A DNA stretch of 42,778 bases, taken from positions 1 to 42,778 of the forward strand of contig NZ_QGTQ01000026.1 in assembly GCF_003182255.1 (NCBI RefSeq), in the 5' to 3' direction. Below, piece by piece: positions 15,524 to 25,022 of the stretch. Source of the stretch: Paenibacillus cellulosilyticus. Its GTDB lineage: Bacteria > Bacillota > Bacilli > Paenibacillales > Paenibacillaceae. A program made the position numbers and the translations under genes. The notes below the pieces were generated by a model. That model had not been told where the DNA came from, did not search any database, and saw only the letters and a list, made by a program, of their open reading frames with translations. The stretch's first letter is position 1, and every line of letters starts with the position of its first letter.

Positions 15524-16550
15524 TGAGGCAAACGGCAGACAAACCACAGTGATGCGCGAGATCCCGGTTGAAGAAGCGGTCGGAATGCGGCTCGCGCATG
15601 ATTTGACACAGATTGTACCCGGACAATTCAAAGGGCGCAAATACAAACGGGGCCATCTTATTACTGAAGCAGATATACCAGGACTGCTCGATATCGGCAA
15701 AGCACATATTTATACGCTTGCTATTGGCGATAATGACTTGCACGAGGACGATGCGGCTCGTCGTCTAGCGGCAGCGCTGCAGGGCGAGGGGATCGCACTG
15801 TCGGAGCCGCATGAAGGCAAAGTTACGCTGAAGGCACAATTGACCGGACTTGCAGTTATTCCGCCAGCATTGGTCGAATCGATCAATCGGATCGGGGATA
15901 TTGCACTGGCAACTGTCCGGCATCATACGCTCGTTCGGGAGGGACAGCCAGTCGCAGCGACCCGAGCGATTCCGCTAGTTCTGCCGAGGGAGAAGGTCGA
16001 AGCGGCGGAGAGGCTGGTCGAAGCCTATCGTCTAGCGAATGCAGACATCGCTCCTATCGAGGTTCGGCCTCTCAAACGATTGAGAGTAGGGTTGTTGACG
16101 ACAGGCAGCGAGGTGTACAGCGGACGAATCGAGGATAAGTTCAGTCCTGTTGTACGTGCGAAGCTGGAGGCGCTTGGCTCAGAGGTTGTAGAGCAGCGAT
16201 TCACCCCAGACGATCGACAAACAATTGTCAATCATATCCGTTCCTTGTTTGACAACGGTTATGATATGATACTAGTGACTGGTGGTATGTCCGTTGATCC
16301 GGATGATCGGACACCGGGCGCAATTCGGGAAGCCGGTGCACAAATCGTAAGCTATGGCACACCTATGCTGCCGGGCTCGATGCTGTTGATCGGGTATTTG
16401 GAAGGCGTCCCGATTATGGGACTGCCGGGTTGTGTTATGCATGACCCACATACCTCTTTTGATGTGCTGCTGCCACGTATATTGGCTGGCGATATCATCA
16501 CGCAAGAGGATATTGTAACGATGGGTTATGGCGGATTACATGGCTGTTAG
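15513..16550 (+). CDS. MoeA-like molybdopterin-binding protein lacking the usual MoeA N-terminal organisation
   Basis: This is a 345-residue protein. Residues about 190-320 form a MoCF/MoeA-type molybdopterin-binding domain with VGLLTTGSEVYSGRIEDKF, a TGGMSVDPDDRTPGAI loop and LPGCVMHDPHTSFDVLLPR. The N-terminal half (residues 14-180) does not show canonical MoeA domain I/II motifs and may be a divergent substitute. Full MoeA is about 400 residues. The likely role is in molybdenum insertion or cofactor handling, inferred from the domain and the moaC-mogA operon. ATG at 15513 overlaps the mogA end (ATGAGCGATAA). Confidence 0.75.
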   Translation: MSDNEANGRQTTVMREIPVEEAVGMRLAHDLTQIVPGQFKGRKYKRGHLITEADIPGLLDIGKAHIYTLAIGDNDLHEDDAARRLAAALQGEGIALSEPHEGKVTLKAQLTGLAVIPPALVESINRIGDIALATVRHHTLVREGQPVAATRAIPLVLPREKVEAAERLVEAYRLANADIAPIEVRPLKRLRVGLLTTGSEVYSGRIEDKFSPVVRAKLEALGSEVVEQRFTPDDRQTIVNHIRSLFDNGYDMILVTGGMSVDPDDRTPGAIREAGAQIVSYGTPMLPGSMLLIGYLEGVPIMGLPGCVMHDPHTSFDVLLPRILAGDIITQEDIVTMGYGGLHGC

Positions 16551-16615
16551 TACATAGGTGTACGATTTCTTCTTAGCAGCTTCATCATACAACATCTATT
16601 GAAGAGGTGAATGTA

Positions 16616-16849
16616 ATGTTTAACGGTATCGGACCGACTGGCATCATTTTGCTCGTTGTTATCGCGCTTCTGTTGTTTGGACCGAACAAGCTGCCTGAGC
16701 TCGGCCGCGCATTCGGACGCACGCTGCGTGAATTCAAAGCTGGCGCTCGCGAAGTAATGAGCGACACCGAGGATAACAAGGCGAAGGAACGTGTGGAAAT
16801 CAGCAAGGTCGAAGAAGCTCAAGCCAACGATAAACGGCTCCCGGAATAG
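16616..16849 (+). CDS. tatA: Sec-independent protein translocase TatA
   Basis: This is a 77-residue TatA/TatE-type subunit of the twin-arginine translocase. One short membrane helix (residues 6-21) is followed by the FGPNKLPELGRAFGRTLREFKAG amphipathic region and a charged tail. ATG at 16616 is chosen for GAGGTG 6 bases upstream; a GTG at 16607 would overlap that site. Its position between molybdenum cofactor genes and tatC makes sense because many molybdoenzymes leave the cell folded through Tat. Confidence 0.95.
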   Translation: MFNGIGPTGIILLVVIALLLFGPNKLPELGRAFGRTLREFKAGAREVMSDTEDNKAKERVEISKVEEAQANDKRLPE

Positions 16850-16864
16850 TCGGAGCCGTTTTTT
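16832..16864 (+). terminator. Terminator overlapping the end of tatA
   Basis: AACGGCTCC pairs with GGAGCCGTT, followed by TTTTTT. The tatA stop codon lies in the loop. It should separate tatA from tatC transcription, at least in part. Confidence 0.88.
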
Positions 16865-16874
16865 CTCGCACAGG

Positions 16875-16929
16875 AACCTGCCTCTATACGCGGTCGCTCA
16901 TCCTATACTAGCCGCGATAGAGGTTTTTT
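16875..16929 (+). terminator. Terminator-like repeat, copy B
   Basis: CCTCTATACGCGG at 16881-16893 pairs with CCGCGATAGAGG (one bulged base), followed by TTTTTT at 16924-16929. This is a second terminator only 10 bases after the tatA terminator. Its left arm matches the element at 13734-13770 at 17 of 20 bases, so both look like copies of one dispersed element. Confidence 0.65.
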
Positions 16930-17017
16930 CAAAATCCTAAGATCGTATACATAAGAAGCGCGTATCGTACCCGTCGAGTGGACAAGATATGCGTGCCAGG
17001 TTAAGGAGTGAGCCAAC

Positions 17018-17848
17018 ATGGCCGAACAACGGCAATCTTCCGGTCAGTCGGCGGCGGAAATGAGAAGCCGTATCCGCGAAGACGGACTGATGCCGCTGCT
17101 GGAGCATTTGGGCGAGCTGAGACGTCGGCTTTTTTGGACAATTCTCGTGCTTGTCGTCGGGCTCTGCATAGGGCTGTATTATGCGAAGCCGCTGTACAAT
17201 TTCGTCATAACCGATGGGCCGATGAACGGCGTTGATCTGCATACGTTCTCGCTGTGGGACGGTATCGGCATGTATATGAAATTCGCGTTCCTCATTTCGT
17301 TGGTGCTTGTGCTGCCATTCGGCTTTTACCAGCTATGGGCGTTCGTGAAACCGGCGTTATCGCCGAAGGAGCAGAAGGCGACGTTGAAATATATCCCGTT
17401 CGCACTCATGATGTTCCTAATCGGACTTGCTTTCGCTTATTTCGTTATCGCTCCGATGGCGTTCGAGTTTACAACGTCGGTATCGCGAAGCTTAGGCTTG
17501 ATCGAGACGTACGGCGTTATGCAGTACATTCAGTTTCTGTTCAATATTCTCATTCCGATCTCACTGTTGTTCGAGCTTCCGCTCGTCATTATGTTTCTAA
17601 CGAAGCTGCGTATTCTTAACCCGATTCGGCTGCGCCGGATGAGACGGGTCGCCTACTTCGTCATGGTGTTGATCGGTACGATCATTACGCCGCCGGACGT
17701 CATCTCAGACGTAACCGTGGCGATTCCGCTGCTCATCTTGTACGAGATCAGTATCTTCTTGTCCTCGTCGGTCTATAAGAGGCAGCAGGCAGCAGACGCT
17801 GCGTGGGAGCGGGATTTTGATGCAGGAAGTGCAGTGAACGAGTCTTAA
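17018..17848 (+). CDS. tatC: Twin-arginine translocase subunit TatC
   Basis: This is a 276-residue membrane protein, the receptor subunit of the Tat system that recognises twin-arginine signals. HLGELRRRL (residues 29-37) precedes the first helix. Family-typical FVKPALSPKE and GTIITPPDVISD segments are present, with six predicted helices. AAGGAG lies about 9 bases before the ATG. Two terminators separate it from tatA, so it may have its own promoter within 16930-17000, though none is clear. A strong terminator follows. Confidence 0.95.
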   Translation: MAEQRQSSGQSAAEMRSRIREDGLMPLLEHLGELRRRLFWTILVLVVGLCIGLYYAKPLYNFVITDGPMNGVDLHTFSLWDGIGMYMKFAFLISLVLVLPFGFYQLWAFVKPALSPKEQKATLKYIPFALMMFLIGLAFAYFVIAPMAFEFTTSVSRSLGLIETYGVMQYIQFLFNILIPISLLFELPLVIMFLTKLRILNPIRLRRMRRVAYFVMVLIGTIITPPDVISDVTVAIPLLILYEISIFLSSSVYKRQQAADAAWERDFDAGSAVNES

Positions 17849-17865
17849 GTAATAGCTAATTTCAA

Positions 17866-17916
17866 AGTCGATTTGCAATAGTCCCCCTGCAGGGGCCGTT
17901 GCGGATCGGCTTTTTT
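17866..17916 (+). terminator. Terminator after tatC
   Basis: AGTCGATTTGCA pairs with TGCGGATCGGCT (three G-U pairs) around a loop that contains CCCC-TGCA-GGGG, then TTTTTT at 17911-17916. Confidence 0.82.
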
Positions 17917-17994
17917 GTCGTTCCAATATTCGACAATTCATGTATGATCGCAAGGCTCGCGGGGAAAATATTGGCGATGGAGGTGAGAGCAGGA

Positions 17995-19146
17995 ATGATG
18001 GCAACGAAGAGATTTGGCGTTTGGCCGATGATCATGATGATGATGCTATCGGTTGGAATTGTTAATCACGTCATTATTGTGCCGCTTGTGCTCGATGAGG
18101 CGGGAAGGGACGCGTGGCTGTGTCCGATCATTTCGACACCGTTTATTATGCTATGGGCAATATTTCCGATTCGTAGAATTGTATGGTCACTGCACGGCCA
18201 GTCGTTCCAGGACTGGCTTCGAGCGCGTGGATCAGGGGCTCTGTATTGGCTTATCGTGGCTCCGATCCTATTGCTGCTCGTGTTCACCTCTTTCCATACG
18301 ACCGTGGATGCTGTAGAGTTTGCGAATTCAACGTATGCGCCGTTAACGCCTTCTGCAGTTGTTATGTTTTTCTTCATGGCGTTGTGTGCCTATGCTGCAT
18401 TGGCCGGACTACGGACGATCGCCTTCGTATCCTGTATCCTGCTGCCGATTGTCGTCGTGCTTGGCGAATTCGTTATGACGGCTAATCTGCCGCACAAAGA
18501 CTACAAATTTCTGCTCCCAATCGCGGAGAATGGGATACAGCCCATTATAAGCGGTTCTTTCTATTCGCTCAGCACGCTTGCGGAAGTGTTCATGATCATT
18601 CTGATACAGCCGCATTTAAGGGGGCAGATTGGCAGATGGGGACTTGTCCTGCTCGTCGCTGTCCTAGCTATCCTAATGCTAGGTCCAACAAGTGCGGCAA
18701 TTGCTGAATTCGGTCCTTCTGAAGCGAGTAAAATGCGTTATCCTGCATTCTCGCAATGGCGTCTTGTTACGGTTGGACGTTACATCGAGCATCTGGATTT
18801 TTTCGCGATTTTTCAATGGCTGTCAGGAGCGTTCATTCGTGTATCGATGACGATGTATTTGATAACTTCACTCGTGTGCCGTACTCGAAAGGCGCAAGTA
18901 ATCGTCATCCTTGTACTGGGGAGCGTGCTTGGGGTTGTAGCAGGCTATGTGGAGCACAGGCAAGTGATGTATCAGGAGTTAATCAAAATGTATTTCCATA
19001 CGTCAGGTATAGCGATTATCCTTCTGTCTCTAGTGCTGTGGGTCATTGCGGTATCGGGTAACCGTCAGCATCGGCAGGACCATACGAACCCAAGTCAGGC
19101 AGAGGAAGGCGGTGGGGCACATGGAACCGTTAATCACGAAGGATAG
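17995..19146 (+). CDS. Spore germination permease subunit (GerB/GerKB family)
   Basis: This is a 383-residue integral membrane protein of the amino-acid-permease-like GerB family, one subunit of a Ger-type germinant receptor in the spore inner membrane. About ten hydrophobic segments are visible. Signature-like regions include the N-terminal GVWPMIMMMMLSVGI and YIEHLDFFAIFQWLSGAFIR. GGAGGTGA lies 8 bases before ATG 17995; a second ATG follows immediately. The gene overlaps the next by 26 bases. The order here is B-A-C instead of the common A-B-C. Confidence 0.88.
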   Translation: MMATKRFGVWPMIMMMMLSVGIVNHVIIVPLVLDEAGRDAWLCPIISTPFIMLWAIFPIRRIVWSLHGQSFQDWLRARGSGALYWLIVAPILLLLVFTSFHTTVDAVEFANSTYAPLTPSAVVMFFFMALCAYAALAGLRTIAFVSCILLPIVVVLGEFVMTANLPHKDYKFLLPIAENGIQPIISGSFYSLSTLAEVFMIILIQPHLRGQIGRWGLVLLVAVLAILMLGPTSAAIAEFGPSEASKMRYPAFSQWRLVTVGRYIEHLDFFAIFQWLSGAFIRVSMTMYLITSLVCRTRKAQVIVILVLGSVLGVVAGYVEHRQVMYQELIKMYFHTSGIAIILLSLVLWVIAVSGNRQHRQDHTNPSQAEEGGGAHGTVNHEG

Positions 19147-20560
19147 TCGGCATGATGATTCGAAGCGCTGGGGGCATCTGAACCTAGATCTATGGATGGG
19201 CATGGTCAAGCCATGTGGGGACGTATCGATACTGACGATTCCAATCGGGGGGAATGGCGGCAGCATTGCTCATCTGTTTTACTGTATGGGGATGATCAAT
19301 AGCCAGGCACTACATCGGAGTATCCTCCAAGAGCTTGATCATTGGAATTCGCAGGATGGCAAATCGGATATTCCGCTGCTGATGCCAATCGATGATGACG
19401 CCACCGAAACTCACGCGTTCAAAATGCTCGCATCCGGCATTCTCATCGCCTGCATCGACGGCTACTGGTACCAGGCGAATATTGCCAGTCCGCCTGGCCG
19501 GCAACCAGAAGAGTCAACGATGGAAGTATCGCTCAGGGGGCCTCGCGATGGTTTCGTAGAGAAGCTGGAGACCAATATCGCTCTTGTACGCGGTCGACTC
19601 CGCACCCCTGACCTGCACTGCGAGTTTTATTCAATTGGCAGCGTAACGAAGACAGAGATTGTTATGCTCTATCTGTCAGGCAAGGCTCCTGTGAGCTTGG
19701 TCGATGAGATGAGGCGGCGGATTCAGGCCGTTGAGATTGAGGCGCTGTATGGCGCATCACAGCTGGAGGAACTGGTGTCCGACCGACCGCGCTCGTTGTT
19801 TCCGTTAGTCGATTATATAGGGCGGCCGGATTATGTCGTGCAGGCGCTGATGAGTGATCGTATTGCTGTAATTGCCGATGGCTCGCCATCAGCGATTATT
19901 GCGCCGGGTACCTTAACGCTGCAGACCAAATCACCGGAAGATATCCACCTGCCTTACTATTATGTAACGCTGGAAAGGCTTCTACGTTTCGTTGGTATTA
20001 TGCTAGCCCTCTATTTTCCGGGCTTTTGGGTGGCATTGTCTGCATTCAATACCGATCAGCTGCCTTTTAATCTGCTTGCAACGATTACACTGTCACGTAC
20101 GGGGCTGCCGCTGTCTGCTCCGCTGGAGATGGCGTTAATGCTGGCGATGTTCGAGCTGTTCCGAGAAGCAGGGGTGCGGCTGCCACGACCAGTCGGGCAG
20201 ACCGTCTCCGTCGTTGGAGGGCTTATCGTAGGTGACGCTGCGATTCGTGCTGGTCTGACTTCACCTACGATGTTGGTAGCGGCCGCCGTAACAGCTGTTG
20301 CAACCTTTACGCTCGTGAATCAATCGCTGAACGGATCGGTCAGTGTGATACGGCTGTTTATTTTGCTGCTGTCGTCGGTTCTGGGTATCTTCGGCTTCTT
20401 TATCAGTCTATTCGCCGTCCTCGTCTACATCTGCTCGCTGGAATCGTTTGGCCATCCTTATCTGCTGCCTCTTGCCCCGATCAAGTGGAAGAAGGTGCTT
20501 GGCGCTCTTGGGCAGCTTCCATGGTCCGTTCAGGATAAGCCGAGGAAGGACAGGTACTAA
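19121..20560 (+). CDS. Spore germination receptor subunit (GerA/GerKA family)
   Basis: This is a 479-residue protein of the GerA family. The N-terminal half is hydrophilic and the C-terminal half has about five membrane helices. Family features include SIGSVTKTEIVMLYL, the FPLVDYIGRPDYVVQALMSDR region, an IIAPGTLTLQTKSPEDIHLP stretch and the ETSVSVVGGLIVGDAA-like motif (here QTVSVVGGLIVGDAAI). It should pair with the B subunit and the lipoprotein. The ATG at 19121 lies within the end of the upstream gene, indicating coupled translation. The germinant it senses cannot be read from sequence. Confidence 0.9.
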   Translation: MEPLITKDSRHDDSKRWGHLNLDLWMGMVKPCGDVSILTIPIGGNGGSIAHLFYCMGMINSQALHRSILQELDHWNSQDGKSDIPLLMPIDDDATETHAFKMLASGILIACIDGYWYQANIASPPGRQPEESTMEVSLRGPRDGFVEKLETNIALVRGRLRTPDLHCEFYSIGSVTKTEIVMLYLSGKAPVSLVDEMRRRIQAVEIEALYGASQLEELVSDRPRSLFPLVDYIGRPDYVVQALMSDRIAVIADGSPSAIIAPGTLTLQTKSPEDIHLPYYYVTLERLLRFVGIMLALYFPGFWVALSAFNTDQLPFNLLATITLSRTGLPLSAPLEMALMLAMFELFREAGVRLPRPVGQTVSVVGGLIVGDAAIRAGLTSPTMLVAAAVTAVATFTLVNQSLNGSVSVIRLFILLLSSVLGIFGFFISLFAVLVYICSLESFGHPYLLPLAPIKWKKVLGALGQLPWSVQDKPRKDRY

Positions 20561-21708
20561 TGATGATAGGCCGACACGCACAGCAAGGAATGAAGCTTGT
20601 GCTGGCACTGCTCGCTGCGCTTATGCTGGGGGGCTGCTGGGATAAGGTCGATTTGCAGGATATCGGCTATCTCACTGCAATTGGCGTGGACTATAAGGAT
20701 GAGAAGTTTATCCTTTATGGCGAAATGGTCGGGTTCAGCACGGTTGCGAAGACGGAAGGAGGCGGACAGTTCTCTGGACCGTTGAAGTGGATTGGACATA
20801 GCACTGGGGATACGGTTTTATATGCATTCGAGGAACTAGCGAAGTCAAGCCAATATCAGTTGAGCTTGGATAATTTGAAATCGCTAGTTATCCATGAACG
20901 AGCGATGGTAAAGATGGATGAAATTCTCGATGCGATGAACCGCCAGCGGGCCTCTCGTTACACCGTTTGGTTGTTTGGCACGCGAGATGATCTACATGAT
21001 TTTTTCGCTACTGATGCGATCTTTAGCCATTCGCCTCTCGTCAGCATTATGTATACACCGGATCTGATGCATCAGCAGGCTAGTATGCATCGACCACTTA
21101 CGATGCAGCTATTTCTACAGGATCTGGATGAGCGTGCTTACACGACGGAGCTGACCAATCTGTCATCCGAACGGGGAAAGTGGGCAGCGGACAAGAAAGC
21201 GTTAAATTTGAATGTCGCACGGGGTTGCTTCCTGTTTGTAAATCGGAAGAAGGTTGGCTACCTGACGGAAGAGGAGATGGTGGGCCTTCGCTGGGTTCAA
21301 CCAGATTTCAAGAAGGAGCTGCTCAGTCTTCGGGTGAACAATAAGCCTGTGACGGTTGGAGTAGACCGTGTGAGTAGTCGTTTAACGAGCAGGCTTCAGA
21401 GTAATTCGACTAGTTTCAAGCTCAGAGTGAAGCTATTTATCCATGCAGTAGAGCTCGAAGGTCAACAGAATGACAAGGATATTGAACAAAGTGTCAGTGA
21501 TAAGGTCAAAGATGAGATCAAACGTACGTATGAAGCAGGGTTGCTGCAGCGAGCAGATGTGTACCAGACGAAACTGAACCTGTATCGTTACCATACCGCG
21601 TTCTGGAAGAAGCACGCGTCTAGTAATGAGTGGCTTCCAGGCAAGGGCGATTTATCAATTGAGGTGACGACGAAGCTGGTGAACACGGGCAAGTATAAGC
21701 TCAAATAG
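20560..21708 (+). CDS. Spore germination lipoprotein (Ger(x)C family)
   Basis: This is a 382-residue lipoprotein. The signal peptide ends in lipobox LGGC followed by WD, as in GerAC/GerKC proteins. Typical elements are the early DIGYLTAIGVD motif, and a C-terminal region with KVKDEIKRTYEAGLLQRADVY. It is the peripheral C subunit of the germinant receptor. Its ATG overlaps the stop codon of the A subunit by one base. It ends the ger operon, and groESL follows with its own promoter. Confidence 0.9.
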   Translation: MMIGRHAQQGMKLVLALLAALMLGGCWDKVDLQDIGYLTAIGVDYKDEKFILYGEMVGFSTVAKTEGGGQFSGPLKWIGHSTGDTVLYAFEELAKSSQYQLSLDNLKSLVIHERAMVKMDEILDAMNRQRASRYTVWLFGTRDDLHDFFATDAIFSHSPLVSIMYTPDLMHQQASMHRPLTMQLFLQDLDERAYTTELTNLSSERGKWAADKKALNLNVARGCFLFVNRKKVGYLTEEEMVGLRWVQPDFKKELLSLRVNNKPVTVGVDRVSSRLTSRLQSNSTSFKLRVKLFIHAVELEGQQNDKDIEQSVSDKVKDEIKRTYEAGLLQRADVYQTKLNLYRYHTAFWKKHASSNEWLPGKGDLSIEVTTKLVNTGKYKLK

Positions 21709-21777
21709 CCGGCTATCGCCATATGTACAGCTAGGCTGTAAACATTGTTAAAATCAGATAAATTGATGGCCGGGCAC

Positions 21778-21806
21778 TTGAAATGTATCGCTAAAATGAG
21801 TATTAT
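21778..21806 (+). promoter_or_regulatory. Sigma-A promoter of groESL
   Basis: TTGAAA at 21778-21783 and TATTAT at 21801-21806 are 17 bases apart. The start point would fall just before the CIRCE operator, as in other Firmicute groE operons. Confidence 0.8.
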
Positions 21807-21817
21807 AAAAATGGTTG

Positions 21818-21844
21818 TTAGCACTTGAGTCGTTTGAGTGCTAA
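21818..21844 (+). promoter_or_regulatory. CIRCE operator (HrcA binding site)
   Basis: TTAGCACTT, nine bases, then GAGTGCTAA. One position differs from the consensus (TTAGCACTC in the left arm). HrcA binding here represses groESL until heat stress. Confidence 0.95.
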
Positions 21845-21885
21845 TATAATGTACAAGGAACATTTTCTAAAGGAGGCTGTTTTTC

Positions 21886-22167
21886 ATGATCAAACCTTTG
21901 GGTGAGCGCGTATTGGTACTGCCGATCGCGAAAGAAGAGACTACGGCAAGCGGTATTCTGCTTCCGGATACGGCGAAAGAGAAGCCGCAAGAAGGACAAA
22001 TCGTTGCTGTAGGCAGCGGCACGCTTAAGGATGGCGTTCGCATTGCGCTTGAAGTTCAAGTAGGCGATCGCGTTCTGTTCTCCAAATATGCGGGTACGGA
22101 AATCAAATACGAAGGCAAAGAGTATTTGATTATGAAGGAAAGCGACATTCACGCGATCCTGGGCTAA
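21886..22167 (+). CDS. groES: Co-chaperonin GroES
   Basis: This is a 93-residue co-chaperonin that caps the GroEL ring. It begins [14 protein letters not shown] and has the mobile loop region [19 protein letters not shown], then [24 protein letters not shown] near the C-terminus. AAAGGAGG lies upstream at optimal distance. It is the first gene of the HrcA/CIRCE-controlled heat-shock operon, with groEL 91 bases downstream. Confidence 0.98.
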   Translation: MIKPLGERVLVLPIAKEETTASGILLPDTAKEKPQEGQIVAVGSGTLKDGVRIALEVQVGDRVLFSKYAGTEIKYEGKEYLIMKESDIHAILG

Positions 22168-22207
22168 TTCCCTGCGATTGAGTCACATACAAGGTAAGCA
22201 CACATAA

Positions 22208-23887
<1,680 letters not shown>

Positions 23888-23919
23888 TCACATCATCCAA
23901 AACCTTGTAATAACAAGGA

Positions 23920-23948
23920 AAACGGGACCTTTCGGGGTCCCGTTTTTG
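23920..23948. terminator. Terminator after groEL
   Basis: AACGGGACC pairs with GGTCCCGTT around a short loop, followed by TTTTTG. It may also serve the convergent acyltransferase gene, since A residues flank its left side. Confidence 0.88.
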
Positions 23949-23995
23949 TTTGAAAATTATATTTCTTCGCCGATCTCTTATTTTTAAAGTTTTGC

Positions 23996-24823
23996 TTATT
24001 GATTAGACTTCCAGGGATCATCCTGCAATCTTCCGTATGCTGCGCCGATGGTGCTGCCTTCCAGCAGGATAGCTTTGATTTTTTTTTGCAAGGATGTACT
24101 TTCCGGAAGTTCCTGTACCGGAAGATCGGTTCTTCCATAAACCCATCTGATCGAGCTGTCGTTCGTTTCATCGACTCGTATCAAATCAAAGGCCTTCTGA
24201 AAGCGGACAATATTTGAGTTTTCCGGCAACAGCTGTGCAAGGATAGGTGCAAGCAGCCAGGAATCGCACACCATTTCGGATTGAGCATACTCCGGAAAGT
24301 ACGTAGCGAAAAATTCCCTGGCATCCTCATATGATTTTCGCAAACGGTCTTGTCCCATATTCGCATCAGCGGGTATATGTATATTTATTAACTTCTTTTC
24401 ATCCTTTTCGATCATTTCATATTCAAGTTCGCCGATTCGGAATTCGTGAAGTGAAATCTGTCTTGGAAACCACCATCCCCACGTGAATGCATATGTACCA
24501 TATACCGTGTAGTGTTCCTCAATGAATCTGGTACAGAACTTCATCGTATCTACAAATATGGTCTCGCTGATTCCTCTTTTTTTGTATTCTTTATGTGCCT
24601 CTTCGGCACGCCAAAGCATAAAAGTAAGCATTTTGCTCCCATCAGGATCCTCACCCAAAAGCTCTGCTATTACTTTTACTCCTTTTTCCCAAGCAGTTGG
24701 ATCATATAGGTCCGCCACAAAAGGTTCTATGGCCTTATTATCTGATTTGCCTGCGATGTCAAGCACTCTTCTTTTCATTTCATCTGGTAAACCGATACTA
24801 TCGCAAACCTCTTTTAAAGTCAT
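23996..24823 (-). CDS. GNAT-like acyltransferase domain protein (NAT_N/GNAT_C type)
   Basis: This is a 275-residue protein resembling the two-part acyltransferase-domain proteins common in Firmicutes. The N-terminal helical part (MTLKEVCDSIGLPDEM...) precedes a GNAT_C-like half with RIGELEYEMIE, NIHIPADANM, a SWLLAPILAQLLPENSNIVRF motif and RTDL. Members are annotated as acyltransferases, but substrates are unknown to me. AAAGGAG lies 9 bases before the ATG. It is monocistronic and convergent with groEL. Base composition is more AT-rich than groEL. Confidence 0.7.
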   Translation of the reverse strand: MTLKEVCDSIGLPDEMKRRVLDIAGKSDNKAIEPFVADLYDPTAWEKGVKVIAELLGEDPDGSKMLTFMLWRAEEAHKEYKKRGISETIFVDTMKFCTRFIEEHYTVYGTYAFTWGWWFPRQISLHEFRIGELEYEMIEKDEKKLINIHIPADANMGQDRLRKSYEDAREFFATYFPEYAQSEMVCDSWLLAPILAQLLPENSNIVRFQKAFDLIRVDETNDSSIRWVYGRTDLPVQELPESTSLQKKIKAILLEGSTIGAAYGRLQDDPWKSNQ

Positions 24824-25022
24824 ATCTTTATGCTCCTTTCCAGGGTTGTGCTGCTGCGAACATTCATTCTGGCAATTAAATAGACGTGACTGGACTTATA
24901 ATATGATAGCTGATCAATCGAGAAAGCACAAAGAAGAATGGACGGCTTTATCGTGTCATGGATCGATAGGATCAATCCCGTTTACTCCATCCGTCGCCAT
25001 CTCGTCATCGTTCAAGCTTGGC

